Of a stretch of DNA of 64,000 nucleotides, positions 32,821 through 42,332 are shown piece by piece. Numbering within the stretch: the first letter of the stretch is position 1; the number at the start of each line of letters is the position of its first letter. The notes under the pieces were generated by a model that did no database searches, was not told the origin of the DNA, and saw only the letters and a list, made by a program, of their open reading frames with translations. Source of the DNA: Sphingomonas sp. TZW2008 (GTDB lineage Bacteria; Pseudomonadota; Alphaproteobacteria; Sphingomonadales; Sphingomonadaceae); NCBI RefSeq assembly GCF_002117915.1, contig NZ_BDJB01000008.1, positions 405,733-469,732 of the forward strand, read 5' to 3'. A program made the position numbers and the translations under genes.

Positions 32821-33774
32821 TCACAGATCGAGCGCCCAGCCGTCGCGCCCCTTCGGGTCGGGGGGGCTCGACGGCACGTAGCGCGCGCTGCCCGCGGCCA
32901 GTCGCAGGATCGTCCAGTCACCGCGCACGTCCGCCGCTTCGAGCGTGCAGCCGCACGCGGCATACGCGGCGACCACGTTCGCGCGCTGCGTCTCAAGCAG
33001 GCCGGCGAGCACGATCGTCGCGCCCGCATCGGCGATCGCGGCGAGTTCCGGCGCCATCGACACCAGCGGCCCGGCGAGGATGTTGGCGATGACGAGATCG
33101 TACGGCGCGCTGGCCGTGATCGCGTCGCTCAGCGCCCCGTCGGCGACGATCAGCGCGACGCCGTCGACGCGGTTCAACGCGGCATTCTCGCGCGTCACCT
33201 CGATCGCCGCCGGATCGATATCGGTCGCGACCACCTTCGCCTCGGGCCACAGGAACGCGGCAGCAAAGGCGAGCACCCCTGTGCCCGTGCCAACATCGAT
33301 GATCCTGCGGAAGCGCCGGGATGCAAGGCCGTCAAGCATCGCGAGGCAGCCGCTCGTCGTCGCGTGATGCCCCGTACCGAACGCCTGGCCGGCGTCGATC
33401 AGCAGCGCGCGGCCGCCATCGGGCGCGTCGCTCGGGTGTGCGCTGGTATGGACGACGAAGCGGCCCTCGCGGATCGGCTCGAGCCCCTGCTGCGACATCG
33501 CCACCCAGTCCTGCGCGGTGAGCGCGGTGACGCGCGGCGCGGTGCCGGCCGCGCTCGGCACCAGCGCGTTGAGCGCCGCGAGCATCGCCGCATCGGGCTC
33601 GTGCTCCATATAGGCGTCGAGCCGCCAGCGCTCGACATCGTCCTCGACCTCCTCGGTCGTCATCAGCACCGCGTCGATCGCGAGGTCATCGGCGGCATCG
33701 ATCGCCTCGGCCTCGGCGCGCGTGCAGGGCAGCGTCACGCGCCAGCTGTCGGGCGCGGCGTCCTCAGCGGACAT
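32821..33774 (-). CDS. prmA: Ribosomal protein L11 methyltransferase
   Basis: SAM-dependent methyltransferase that trimethylates ribosomal protein L11. The 317-residue protein has an N-terminal substrate-recognition domain and a Rossmann methyltransferase domain: DAGQAFGTGHHATTSGCLAM, motif I RIIDVGTGTGVLAFAAAFL and the catalytic-pocket block APYDLVIANILAGPLVSMAP. These blocks are characteristic of PrmA. Its first 11 bases overlap the end of the upstream SDR gene, so the two are probably co-transcribed. Convergent with phhA. Confidence 0.93.
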   Translation of the reverse strand: MSAEDAAPDSWRVTLPCTRAEAEAIDAADDLAIDAVLMTTEEVEDDVERWRLDAYMEHEPDAAMLAALNALVPSAAGTAPRVTALTAQDWVAMSQQGLEPIREGRFVVHTSAHPSDAPDGGRALLIDAGQAFGTGHHATTSGCLAMLDGLASRRFRRIIDVGTGTGVLAFAAAFLWPEAKVVATDIDPAAIEVTRENAALNRVDGVALIVADGALSDAITASAPYDLVIANILAGPLVSMAPELAAIADAGATIVLAGLLETQRANVVAAYAACGCTLEAADVRGDWTILRLAAGSARYVPSSPPDPKGRDGWALDL

Positions 33775-34465
33775 AGCTCGCCCCGTTCACGTCGAGCACC
33801 GCGCCCGTCATCGACGCCGGCGCGTCGAGCGCGAGCCAGCGCGCCATCTCCGCCACCTCATTGGGCATCGCGACACGTCCGAGCGGGATGTCGGCGAGCA
33901 GCTTGTCGCCGCCGCGGCTCGCCAGATAATCTTCCGCCATACCCGTCATCGTAAAGCCAGGGCAGATCGCGAAGGCGAGGATGCCCTGCCCGGCATAGCC
34001 GCGCGCGATCGTCTTGGTCATCGCCACCATGCCGGCCTTCGAGGCCGCGTAATGCCAGTGCGCCGGGCTGTCGCCGCGATAGGCGGCGCGGCTCGCGACA
34101 TTGACGATGCGGCCGGCGACGCCGCGCGCCTGCCAGTGCTTGATGGCACGGCGGCACAGCTCGGCCGATGCGGTCAGGTTGATGCGCATCGTGCGCTCCC
34201 AGCCGGCGATCCAGTCAGGATCGTCGGCGTCGATCGGATTGGCCTCGAAGACGCCGGCATTGTTGATCAGCACGTCGATCGTCCCCAGCCGGTCAAGCGC
34301 CGCTGCCCACAGCGTCGCCGCGGCCGCCGCGTGATCCAGATCGGCGCCGATGATATCGTCGGCGTTGCGCGTCGCCTGCCCGATCACGCGTGCGGCGGGA
34401 CGAAGCGCGTCGTGGATCGCGGCGCCGATGCCGCGCGAGGCGCCGGTGAGAAGGATGTTCGTCAT
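33764..34465 (-). CDS. Short-chain dehydrogenase/reductase
   Basis: Classical SDR oxidoreductase of 233 residues. Cofactor motif TGASRGIGAAIHDAL near the N-terminus, the NNAGVFE motif, and the catalytic Ser-Tyr-Lys set appear as NVASRAAYRG then WHYAASKAGMVAM, with Tyr and Lys four residues apart. The loop after it (ICPGFTMTGMAED) fits family members such as FabG. Specific substrate unknown. ATG 34465 is preferred because it puts the glycine motif near residue 6; earlier starts add an unrelated stretch. Overlaps prmA by 11 bases. Confidence 0.9.
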   Translation of the reverse strand: MTNILLTGASRGIGAAIHDALRPAARVIGQATRNADDIIGADLDHAAAAATLWAAALDRLGTIDVLINNAGVFEANPIDADDPDWIAGWERTMRINLTASAELCRRAIKHWQARGVAGRIVNVASRAAYRGDSPAHWHYAASKAGMVAMTKTIARGYAGQGILAFAICPGFTMTGMAEDYLASRGGDKLLADIPLGRVAMPNEVAEMARWLALDAPASMTGAVLDVNGASYVR

Positions 34466-34540
34466 GGACCGCGCCATAAGCGGGCTGGCTGCCTCGCTCA
34501 ATTCCGGTTGTCGCCTGCCGTGTCGTCCGCGGACGCCCGT

Positions 34541-35923
34541 CTACGCCGCCTTGGCAGAAAACTCCTCGGCCGCCGTGCGCAGTCCGGCGAGCCGCTCGTC
34601 TATCGCGGCGAATTCGGTACCCAGCGCGTCGAAATCGCGCGCAAAGGTCTGCCCCTCGTGCATGATCGCGGTCATGTTGCCCGCGGTCGCGTCCGCCGCG
34701 AGCGCGGTCTGGTCGACCGCGGCGGTGATCGCCGTCACCGTCTGCGCCTGCGCTTCCATCGCATGACGAATGCGTGTTGCCGAGCTCTGCACCTCGCCGA
34801 TCGTCGCGCGAATGCCGCTGCTCGCGTCGACCGTCACCCGCGTCGCCGACTGGATCGCGGCGATCTTGGCGGCGATATCGTCGGTTGCGCGTGCCGTCTG
34901 GCTGGCGAGGCTCTTCACCTCCTGCGCCACCACCGCGAAGCCCCGCCCCGCGTCGCCGGCACGCGCCGCCTCGATCGTCGCGTTGAGCGCGAGAAGGTTG
35001 GTCTGCCCGGCAATGTCGCGGATCAGCCCCAGGATCGATTCGATCGACTTGGCATGGTCGCTCAACATCTCGCTGACGCCCACCGCCTGATCAGCCTGCC
35101 CGGCCGCGCGCGTCGCGATCTCCGCCGCGGTCTCCACCTCGTCGCGCGCGTCCTCGATCGCGCGGATCAGCCCCGCTGCGGTCGACGCCGCGTCGCGCAT
35201 TGCCAGCGCCGATTCCTCCGCCGCCGCTGCCACTTCGGCACCGCGCCCGATCATCGCGCTGGCCGAGCGCGCGGCGCTCAACGCCTGCGCCCGCACGTGC
35301 TCGCCCAGCGCCGCGGCGCCATCGATCGCACGCGCGATATGTTCGTTGAAGGCGGCGGCGTGGGCTGCGCGTTCCTCGAACACGCGCTGGCGATCGGTAC
35401 GCGCGAGGTGTGCCGCCATTACCGCCGCCTCGATAAGCGCGAGCCGCTGAACGATGTCCGCCAGCCGCCGCATCCGCGCGACGTCGCCGCCCAGCCGCGG
35501 CTCGATCACCGCGAGCGTTCGTGCATGCGCGAAGGCGAGCGCCGCGGTCAGCGCGGCGAGCGGCACGCGCGATTCGCGCGACAGATCGGCATGCTTGACC
35601 GCGCTTACCTTCCACGCTTCGTCGAACGGCGCCGAATATTTCATCAACAGATAGCGCGCGCTGCGCTGTCGCTGGCGCGCAAGCCAGTCGTCGTCGAGCA
35701 TGTCGGCGACGTGGCGCACCGCCGGCAGCGACAAATAGTGCGTCCAGAACGCCTCGGAGATCGCGTTACAGTCGGCATCGGTCAGCAGCGCAGCGATCTC
35801 CGCCGTGCCCGGGCCGATGCCGCCGTCCCAGTCATATTCCTGCACGTGCGCCGCGATCGAGCGTGCCTGTCCGCCCCAATCGCCGGGTATTGCGTCGTGC
35901 GCCGAACCTGCGTCACGCCCCAT
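34541..35923 (-). CDS. Soluble chemoreceptor with globin-like sensor domain (copy A)
   Basis: Methyl-accepting chemotaxis protein without membrane segments, 460 residues. The N-terminal 190 residues are helical and look like a protoglobin (globin-coupled sensor) domain, with His111 in [11 protein letters not shown] at the place of the proximal haem ligand. The C-terminal signalling domain has the receptor hairpin tip [20 protein letters not shown] and flanking coiled coils. Start ATG 35923 has GGAGAGG six bases upstream; two ATGs at 35965-35968 are less likely. Signals presumably to CheA/CheW, which are not in the window. Its signalling block is nearly identical to that of copy B. Confidence 0.85.
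   Translation of the reverse strand: MGRDAGSAHDAIPGDWGGQARSIAAHVQEYDWDGGIGPGTAEIAALLTDADCNAISEAFWTHYLSLPAVRHVADMLDDDWLARQRQRSARYLLMKYSAPFDEAWKVSAVKHADLSRESRVPLAALTAALAFAHARTLAVIEPRLGGDVARMRRLADIVQRLALIEAAVMAAHLARTDRQRVFEERAAHAAAFNEHIARAIDGAAALGEHVRAQALSAARSASAMIGRGAEVAAAAEESALAMRDAASTAAGLIRAIEDARDEVETAAEIATRAAGQADQAVGVSEMLSDHAKSIESILGLIRDIAGQTNLLALNATIEAARAGDAGRGFAVVAQEVKSLASQTARATDDIAAKIAAIQSATRVTVDASSGIRATIGEVQSSATRIRHAMEAQAQTVTAITAAVDQTALAADATAGNMTAIMHEGQTFARDFDALGTEFAAIDERLAGLRTAAEEFSAKAA
34691..35236 (-). repeat. Chemoreceptor signalling block, copy A
   Basis: 546 bases (182 codons) from the EVAAAAE segment to ALAAD, matching 36133-36678 in the same orientation. The two blocks differ at 9 of 182 amino acids by my count and have long identical nucleotide runs, whereas the flanking sensor domains are clearly diverged. 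Confidence 0.9.
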
Positions 35924-35979
35924 GATCACCTCTCCCGACCGCGCGACCTCTGCGCCACGATCCATCATCTTATCGTTGT

Positions 35980-37383
35980 TTACGCCGCGACGCGCGCCGC
36001 GAAATCTCCGGCGCTGCCGTTCAGCGCGCCCAGCCGCCCGGCGAGCCGATCGAAGCCGGCGCCGAGCGAATCGATCTCGCCCGCGACGCTTTCCGTGTCG
36101 GCATGGATCGCCGCGATCGTGCCGGACATCGAATCGGCGGCGAGCGCGGTCTCGTCCACGGCGGCGGTGATCGCCGTCACCGTCTGCGCCTGCGCCTCCA
36201 TCGCGTGGCGGATCCGCGTCGCCGAGGATTTCACCTCGCCGATCGTCGTGCGGATACCGGCACTCGCGTCGACCGTCACCCGCGTCGCCGACTGGATCGC
36301 GGCGATCTTGGCGGCAATGTCGTCGGTGGCCCGCGCCGTTTGGTTAGCCAAGCTTTTCACCTCCTGCGCCACCACCGCGAAGCCACGGCCAGCGTCGCCC
36401 GCGCGTGCGGCCTCGATCGTCGCGTTGAGCGCGAGAAGGTTGGTCTGGCCGGCGATGTCGCGGATCAAACCCAGGATCGACTCGATCGACTTGGCATGAT
36501 CGCTCAGCATTTCGCTGACGCCTACGGCCTGATCGGCCTGCCCCGCCGCTCGCGTCGCGATCTCGGCTGCGGCTTCCACCTCGGCGCGGGCGTCCTCGAT
36601 CGCGCGGATCAGCCCGGCCGCGGTTGACGCCGCGTCGCGCATCGCCATGGCGGATTGCTCCGCCGCCGCCGCGACCTCGCTCGCCTTGCCCAATACGCCG
36701 CGCGCGGACGACGATGCGCCCGACGCCTGATCGCGCAGGCTGCCGCCCTCCGCCGTCGTCTCCTCGACTGCAGCGGCGATTCCGTCGCGAAAGTCGAGCG
36801 CCAGCCGGTCGCGCGCCACCCGCGCGCTGTGCTTGCGATAGTGATTGTAGATCTCGACGGTGATTTCGCCCTCCAGCGCAGACAGGCGCATCAGCGTGTC
36901 AATCATGATCGGCAGCCGCGCGTCGTCGCGATCGCACCGCCGCAGCAGCACACCCAACGCCGCGCGGTCACTTGCGCTGATCATCGACAGCAGCGCCATC
37001 GGCGACACGTCCGCCTGATAGGCTGCGGCGACCGATCGTTCGACCGACTCGATCCAGGCGAAACCCGCCGTGTCGAGGAAGCGGTTGCGCAGAAAGGTGC
37101 AGCCGATCTCGATCATCCGCGCCGTATCGGCCCTCTCCCAAATCCGCTGATCGTCGAAGCAGCGCAGCCACTGCTGCCAATAGGCTTCGGAAATGCTTGC
37201 GATCTCGGGCTCGAGGATCGTCCACGACTCGCGGCTGGCGGCCGCCAGCGAGCCGTCGAGATCGAACACGCGCAGCCGCGCGGAGAGATCGAGCTGTCGC
37301 GCGGCAGAACCGATCGCCGGTAGATCGTCGGACAAGGTCGAAAGGCTCCCCAATGATTCCCTGTCCGATCGGCTAACGGGCAA
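35980..37383 (-). CDS. Soluble chemoreceptor with globin-like sensor domain (copy B)
   Basis: Second methyl-accepting chemotaxis protein, about 467 residues, no membrane segments. The N-terminal domain has the same helical layout as copy A ([16 protein letters not shown], then [13 protein letters not shown]), but the segment aligned with the haem histidine reads [15 protein letters not shown] and has no His, so it may not bind haem or may sense something else. The signalling domain is about 95 percent identical to copy A. No ATG is available near the start: TTG 37383 is used, TTG 37353 is another option. Lies 56 bases before copy A, same strand. Confidence 0.8.
   Translation of the reverse strand: MPVSRSDRESLGSLSTLSDDLPAIGSAARQLDLSARLRVFDLDGSLAAASRESWTILEPEIASISEAYWQQWLRCFDDQRIWERADTARMIEIGCTFLRNRFLDTAGFAWIESVERSVAAAYQADVSPMALLSMISASDRAALGVLLRRCDRDDARLPIMIDTLMRLSALEGEITVEIYNHYRKHSARVARDRLALDFRDGIAAAVEETTAEGGSLRDQASGASSSARGVLGKASEVAAAAEQSAMAMRDAASTAAGLIRAIEDARAEVEAAAEIATRAAGQADQAVGVSEMLSDHAKSIESILGLIRDIAGQTNLLALNATIEAARAGDAGRGFAVVAQEVKSLANQTARATDDIAAKIAAIQSATRVTVDASAGIRTTIGEVKSSATRIRHAMEAQAQTVTAITAAVDETALAADSMSGTIAAIHADTESVAGEIDSLGAGFDRLAGRLGALNGSAGDFAARVAA
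36133..36678 (-). repeat. Chemoreceptor signalling block, copy B
   Basis: Partner of 34691-35236: same length, same orientation, same codon frame. The pattern is that of a tandem gene duplication followed by concerted evolution of the output domain. Confidence 0.9.
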
Positions 37384-37495
37384 TGGTTAAGGGGGGGTTA
37401 GAACAACGCGCGAAGCGGGCCCGCGGCTTGCATCATCGCGCATCGCGCCTCATAGACCGCGCCAAATCGTCGGCTCACCGCAGGGAACGCAAGTC

Positions 37496-37921
37496 TTGGC
37501 CACCAAACACGTCCGTCCCAGAAGCCCGCACCTGTTCAGCGGCCCGCTCGCGATCCATTATCGCTGGAGCGCGGCGATGACGGTGTCGATCCTGCACCGC
37601 GTCACCGGCAGCGGCATGGCGACGGTGGGATCGCTGCTGCTCGTCTGGTTTCTCGCCGCGCTCGCATCGGGTGCGGAGGCCTATGCCACCTTCCGCGACG
37701 TCTTCACCTACGCGGACGGGCGGCTCAACATCGTCGGCTGGGTGCTCGGCGTCGGGCTGACGCTCAGCCTGTTCCAGCACATGATGAGCGGCATCCGCCA
37801 CCTCGTGCTCGATACCGGCGCGGCGTTCGAGCTCAAGCTCAACCGGAACCTCGCGCGGCTCACCTTCGTCGGGTCGATCGTGCTGACGCTTGCCTTCTGG
37901 CTCTACGTAGGAACCAAGTAA
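37496..37921 (+). CDS. sdhC: Succinate dehydrogenase cytochrome b556 subunit
   Basis: Membrane anchor subunit of complex II that helps bind haem b and ubiquinone. The 141-residue protein begins VRPRSPHLFSGPLAIHYRW, typical of alphaproteobacterial SdhC, with the SILHRVTGSGM block and the haem-ligand region LFQHMMSGIRHLVLDTG, and three membrane helices. TTG at 37496 with AGGGAA eight bases upstream is the start; no in-frame ATG precedes the conserved RPRSPHL. Its stop overlaps the sdhD start by one base (TAATG). Confidence 0.93.
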   Translation: MATKHVRPRSPHLFSGPLAIHYRWSAAMTVSILHRVTGSGMATVGSLLLVWFLAALASGAEAYATFRDVFTYADGRLNIVGWVLGVGLTLSLFQHMMSGIRHLVLDTGAAFELKLNRNLARLTFVGSIVLTLAFWLYVGTK

Positions 37922-38301
37922 TGGGTACGGGAACCTCGATCGGCCGCGTCCGCGGCCTCGGCAGCGCGCACGAAGGCACGCATCACTGGTGGCACCAGAA
38001 GCTGACGGCGGGATCGAACATTCTGCTGATGAGCTGGCTGATGATCTCGCTCGCGCGCCGCCCCGGCTATGACTACGGCGCGATGCGCGAGTGGCTGTCG
38101 ACCGCGTGGGTCGCGGTGCCGATGCTGCTCCTCGTCCTCTCGGTCTTCTACCATTTCCGCATCGGGCTTCAGGTGGTGATCGAAGACTATCAGCGTGACG
38201 AGCGCCGCGTCGTTGCGATGGTCGCGCTCAACCTGTTCACCGCCGCTGTCGCCGGCACCGCCATCTTCGCGATCCTCAAGATCGCCTTCGGAGCGAATTG
38301 A
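37921..38301 (+). CDS. sdhD: Succinate dehydrogenase hydrophobic anchor subunit
   Basis: Second membrane anchor of complex II, 126 residues with three hydrophobic helices ([32 protein letters not shown] and [20 protein letters not shown]). The segments [17 protein letters not shown] and [14 protein letters not shown] (quinone/haem site) are typical. Starts in the last base of sdhC and its stop overlaps the sdhA start (TGATG), so the trio is translationally coupled. Confidence 0.93.
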   Translation: MGTGTSIGRVRGLGSAHEGTHHWWHQKLTAGSNILLMSWLMISLARRPGYDYGAMREWLSTAWVAVPMLLLVLSVFYHFRIGLQVVIEDYQRDERRVVAMVALNLFTAAVAGTAIFAILKIAFGAN

Positions 38302-40103
38302 TGCCCGCCGCTTATCAGATCATCGATCATACTTATGACGCGGTCGTCGTCGGCGCCGGCGGCTCGGGCCTGCGCGCCACGATGGGCATCGCCGAAAGCG
38401 GGCTCAAGACCGCTTGCATCACCAAGGTGTTCCCGACGCGCAGCCACACCGTCGCGGCACAGGGCGGGATCGCTGCCAGCCTCGGCAACAATTCGCCCGA
38501 CCATTGGTCGTGGCACATGTACGATACCGTCAAGGGTTCCGACTGGCTCGGCGACCAGGACGCGATTGAGTATATGGTGCGCGAGGCGCCCGCCGCGGTC
38601 TACGAGCTCGAGCACGCCGGCGTGCCGTTCAGCCGCAACGACAACGGCACGATCTATCAGCGCCCGTTCGGCGGCCACATGCAGAACATGGGCGAAGGCC
38701 CCCCGGTGCAGCGCACCTGCGCCGCGGCCGACCGTACCGGCCACGCCATGCTCCACGCGCTCTACCAGCAGTCGCTGAAGTATGACGCGGACTTCTACAT
38801 CGAATATTTCGCACTCGATCTCATCATGGAGAACGGTGCTTGCCGCGGCGTGATCGCGCTCAACATGGAAACCGGGCAGATCCACCGCTTCCGCGCGCAT
38901 GCGGTGGTGCTGGCGACCGGCGGCGGTGGCCGCGTGTACCAGTCGGCGACGTCCGCACACACCTGCACCGGTGATGGCAACGGCATGGCGCTGCGCGCTG
39001 GCCTGCCGCTTCAGGACATGGAGTTCGTCCAGTTCCACCCGACCGGCATCTACGGCGCGGGCGTGCTGATCACCGAGGGTGCGCGCGGCGAAGGCGGCTA
39101 CCTCACCAATTCCGAGGGCGAGCGCTTCATGGAGCGCTATGCGCCCAGCGCCAAGGACCTTGCCAGCCGCGACGTCGTGTCGCGCTCGATGGCGGCGGAA
39201 ATGCGCGAGGGCCGCGGCGTCGGCAAGGACAAGGACCACATCTTCCTTCACCTCGATCACATCGATCCCAAGGTTCTGGCGGAGCGCCTGCCGGGCATTA
39301 CCGAGACGGGCAAGATCTTCGCCGGCGTCGATCTCACGCGCCAGCCGCTCCCCGTCACGCCGACGGTCCATTACAACATGGGCGGGATCCCGACCAACTA
39401 TCACGGAGAAGTCGTCCAGCTGAAGAACGGCGATCCCGACGCGATCGTCCCCGGCCTGTTCGCCGTCGGCGAGGCGGCGTGCGTGTCGGTCCACGGCGCG
39501 AACCGCCTCGGCTCCAACTCGCTAATCGATCTCGTCGTGTTCGGCCGCGCCACCGGCCTGCGTCTAAAGGACACGCTGAAGCAGAACACGCCCCACAACC
39601 CCCTGCCCAAGGGCTCGGAGGAAATGTCGCTCGCGCGGCTCGACCACTTCCGCAACGCAGCCGGCAGCGCGCCGACGTCGCAGATCCGCGCCGAGATGCA
39701 GAAGACGATGCAGCGCCACGCCGCGGTATTCCGCGACAGCGAGCTGCTGGCGGAAGGCGTCACCAAGATGGACGCGATCTACCAGTCGATGCAGGACATC
39801 GGGATCAAGGATCGCTCGCTTATCTGGAATACCGATCTCGTCGAGACGCTCGAACTCGACAATCTCATCAGCCAGGCGGTCGTCACGATGCGCTGCGCCG
39901 AGAACCGCAAGGAAAGCCGCGGCGCGCACATGCACGAGGATTTCCCCGAGCGTGACGATGCCAACTGGATGAAGCACACCACCGCCACCTTCGAAGGCTG
40001 GGGCGGCAAGGGCGGCGCGTGCGCGATCGATTATCGCCCGGTGCACGATTACACGCTCACCGACGACATAGAGTACATCAAGCCGAAGAAGCGGGTCTAC
40101 TGA
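38301..40103 (+). CDS. sdhA: Succinate dehydrogenase flavoprotein subunit
   Basis: FAD subunit of complex II, oxidising succinate to fumarate on the matrix-equivalent (cytoplasmic) side. The 600-residue protein shows the dinucleotide fold [19 protein letters not shown], the covalent-FAD histidine in [12 protein letters not shown] (His49), the active-site stretch [20 protein letters not shown] and catalytic [20 protein letters not shown]-terminal [13 protein letters not shown] is canonical. ATG 38301 overlaps the sdhD stop. Its iron-sulfur partner sdhB is 5.3 kb downstream. Confidence 0.98.
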   Translation: MPAAYQIIDHTYDAVVVGAGGSGLRATMGIAESGLKTACITKVFPTRSHTVAAQGGIAASLGNNSPDHWSWHMYDTVKGSDWLGDQDAIEYMVREAPAAVYELEHAGVPFSRNDNGTIYQRPFGGHMQNMGEGPPVQRTCAAADRTGHAMLHALYQQSLKYDADFYIEYFALDLIMENGACRGVIALNMETGQIHRFRAHAVVLATGGGGRVYQSATSAHTCTGDGNGMALRAGLPLQDMEFVQFHPTGIYGAGVLITEGARGEGGYLTNSEGERFMERYAPSAKDLASRDVVSRSMAAEMREGRGVGKDKDHIFLHLDHIDPKVLAERLPGITETGKIFAGVDLTRQPLPVTPTVHYNMGGIPTNYHGEVVQLKNGDPDAIVPGLFAVGEAACVSVHGANRLGSNSLIDLVVFGRATGLRLKDTLKQNTPHNPLPKGSEEMSLARLDHFRNAAGSAPTSQIRAEMQKTMQRHAAVFRDSELLAEGVTKMDAIYQSMQDIGIKDRSLIWNTDLVETLELDNLISQAVVTMRCAENRKESRGAHMHEDFPERDDANWMKHTTATFEGWGGKGGACAIDYRPVHDYTLTDDIEYIKPKKRVY

Positions 40104-40156
40104 TCGGATATTCGGTGACGGACGCCGGGGCGCATCGCCCCGGCCGGCTCGACGTG

Positions 40157-41614
40157 ATGGCGCGCTGGTGGCGATCGCGCGTCGTCGGCGACGTCAATCA
40201 CGCCGCGGTGGTCGCGAAGATCTCGGCCGAATCCGGCTGGAGCGGCGCCTATCTGTTCGCGATCGTGATCTCGGCCGGGATCTCGATCCTCGGCCTCCTG
40301 CTGCCCTCGTCAGCAGTGCTGATCGGGGCGATGCTGATCTCGCCGCTTATGATGCCGATCATTGGCCTCGGCTTCGGCATCGCGACGTTCGATCTGGTCG
40401 AGATGCGACGCGCCGACTGGGCGTTGCTGCTCGGCTCGGTCATCGCGATCCTCCTGTCCGCGGCGTTCGTCGCCGTCTCGCCGATCCAGACGGTGACGAG
40501 CGAGATCGCGATCCGCACGCGGCCCAATTTGTTCGATCTTCTCGTCGCGCTGCTCTCCGCGATCGCCGGCGGCTATGCGCTGATCCGCGAACGCTCGACG
40601 ACCGTGACCGGGGTGGCGATCGCGATCGCGCTGATGCCGCCGCTTGCCGTCGTCGGCTTCGGCCTTGCGACGCAGAATTGGACGGTGCTCGGCGGCTCGC
40701 TGCTGCTGTTCCTGACCAACCTCGTCACGATCGCGCTCACCGCCGCCACGGTCGCGCGGCTCTACGGCTTCGGCGCACATTTGTCGCCGACGCAGACGCG
40801 GCTGCAGGGCACGCTGATCGTCGTCGGTCTCGCCGCGCTCGCCATTCCGCTCGGGCTCGCGCTGAAACAGATTGCTGTAGAAAGCTTCGCGCGTCGCCAG
40901 ATCCGGGAGGCGGTGCTGCAGCCGTTCGATGCCAGCGCACGGATCAGCCAGCTCGACATCGACTTCGATCGTACCCCCGCCGTCGTGCGCGCGATCGTGC
41001 TGACGCCGTCGATCGTGCCCACCGCGGATGCCAGCGTGCTCGCGGCGACACGCGCCACCGTGCGCTTGCCGCTCGATCTCCACGTCGATCAGATCCGCGT
41101 GGGGATGGAGATCGGCGCGGGTGAAGCGGCGCAGATCGCTGCCGCACAGTCCGGCGACGGTCGCGCATCCGTGGCGCGTGATGCGCGCAACGAGGTCGCT
41201 GAGCGCGTGGCCTTGGTCGCTGGCGTGCCCGCCGAAGCCGTGCTGGTCGATACCGGCGCACAGCGCGCGGTCGCGCGGCTTGCCCCGCTGCCCGGCGCAA
41301 GCCTCGCCACCTACCGCGCGATTGAGCAGCGCGCAGCGGCCGCCGCCGACGGCTGGTCGATCGAGCTGACCCCGCCCGATGGTGCCCCCGGCCCCGTTCC
41401 GATCACCGATGACACGCCCGATACCGCAGCGCTCGATACCGCCGCCTGGGCCGCCCGCCGGCTCGATCGCGGCGTCACCGTCACCGGTCCCGCCGCGGCG
41501 CGCGATGCAGCGGTGGAGCGCCTCGTCGCCGCCGACGTCCGCGCGGTCGCCGGGCCGGCGGCGCGCGGTGCGACGCTCGACCTCGCATGGACCGAGGCTC
41601 AGCCGCCGCGCTGA
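40157..41614 (+). CDS. DUF389 family membrane protein
   Basis: Polytopic protein of 485 residues. The first 240 residues carry about six hydrophobic helices with the DUF389 core: GLLLPSSAVLIGAMLISPLM, the TVTGVAIAIALMPPLAVVGF segment and NWTVLGGSLLLFLTNLVTI. The long C-terminal half (from about residue 280) is soluble, Ala-rich and may be periplasmic, unusual in length for the family. Function unknown, suspected transport. ATG 40157 follows the sdhA stop by 53 bases; GTG 40115 and 40154 are alternatives. First gene inserted between sdhA and sdhB. Confidence 0.87.
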   Translation: MARWWRSRVVGDVNHAAVVAKISAESGWSGAYLFAIVISAGISILGLLLPSSAVLIGAMLISPLMMPIIGLGFGIATFDLVEMRRADWALLLGSVIAILLSAAFVAVSPIQTVTSEIAIRTRPNLFDLLVALLSAIAGGYALIRERSTTVTGVAIAIALMPPLAVVGFGLATQNWTVLGGSLLLFLTNLVTIALTAATVARLYGFGAHLSPTQTRLQGTLIVVGLAALAIPLGLALKQIAVESFARRQIREAVLQPFDASARISQLDIDFDRTPAVVRAIVLTPSIVPTADASVLAATRATVRLPLDLHVDQIRVGMEIGAGEAAQIAAAQSGDGRASVARDARNEVAERVALVAGVPAEAVLVDTGAQRAVARLAPLPGASLATYRAIEQRAAAAADGWSIELTPPDGAPGPVPITDDTPDTAALDTAAWAARRLDRGVTVTGPAAARDAAVERLVAADVRAVAGPAARGATLDLAWTEAQPPR

Positions 41615-42201
41615 GCCAATACGGCCGCGCGGATCAGCGGCATCCGGTCGTTGCCGAAGTACATGTCGTCGCCGCCGACGACGATCGTCGGCGAGCCGAA
41701 GCCGCCGCGCGCGATCAGCTCGTCGGTATTCGCGCGCAGCTGCGCCTTCACTGCATCGTCGGCGATCGCCGCGAACAGCGCGTCCGGGTCCACCCCCGCC
41801 GCGTCCGCGATTTCGGCGATCACGCCATCGTCGGCGATATCGCGATCGTCGGTCCAATAGGCGCGGAACGCGGCGCGCGCGAACGGCACGCACTCCTGCC
41901 CCAGCCAGCAGCAGCCGCGCATCACCTTGACGCTGTTGACCGGGAAGATCGCCGGCGGGAACCGGATCGACAGGCCCTGCAGCCGCGCCCAATCCTGCAG
42001 GTCTTTGCCCATATAGCGCGCCTTGGCCGGCACCGGGCTGCGCCGTCCCTCGTAGACGCTCGGGTTCACCGCATTGAACACGCCGCCGACCAATATCGGG
42101 CGCCACGCGATACCGACGTCCAGCTCTTCGGCGAGCGGCTGGATGCTCTCGAAGCCGAGCCACGTCCACGGGCTCGAACAATCGAAGAAAAACTCGATCA
42201 C
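41599..42201 (-). CDS. 2-hydroxychromene-2-carboxylate isomerase family (DsbA fold)
   Basis: Kappa-class GST/DsbA-fold protein, 200 residues. It starts IEFFFDCSSPWTWLGFES, where the Ser-Pro-Trp-x-W pattern replaces the CxxC of DsbA and is typical of HCCA isomerases. The C-terminal GGFGSPTIVVGGDDMYFGNDRM, with a cis-proline loop, is the family end block. It may isomerise hydroxychromene carboxylate or another glutathione-linked substrate. The GTG at 42201 has AGGGGAG eight bases upstream. It overlaps the DUF389 3' end by 16 bases, convergent, and is the only leftward gene in the sdhA-sdhB insert. Confidence 0.88.
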   Translation of the reverse strand: MIEFFFDCSSPWTWLGFESIQPLAEELDVGIAWRPILVGGVFNAVNPSVYEGRRSPVPAKARYMGKDLQDWARLQGLSIRFPPAIFPVNSVKVMRGCCWLGQECVPFARAAFRAYWTDDRDIADDGVIAEIADAAGVDPDALFAAIADDAVKAQLRANTDELIARGGFGSPTIVVGGDDMYFGNDRMPLIRAAVLAQRGG

Positions 42202-42332
42202 CGCTGACGCTCCCCTAGCCTGCCGGCCTGTTACCGGCGTGCGGCCAGCTACGCATCGAAGCGGCGCGGGATCAAGCGATTGACAGCCACGCGGCTTGCC
42301 CGTGAGATGCAGCGTCGAGGGGACGCACGCAC

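Noticed and set aside
34691..36678. Repeat pair as insertion sequence or integron
   Set aside because: The repeated blocks are in-frame parts of two chemoreceptor genes with no transposase and no terminal inverted repeats.
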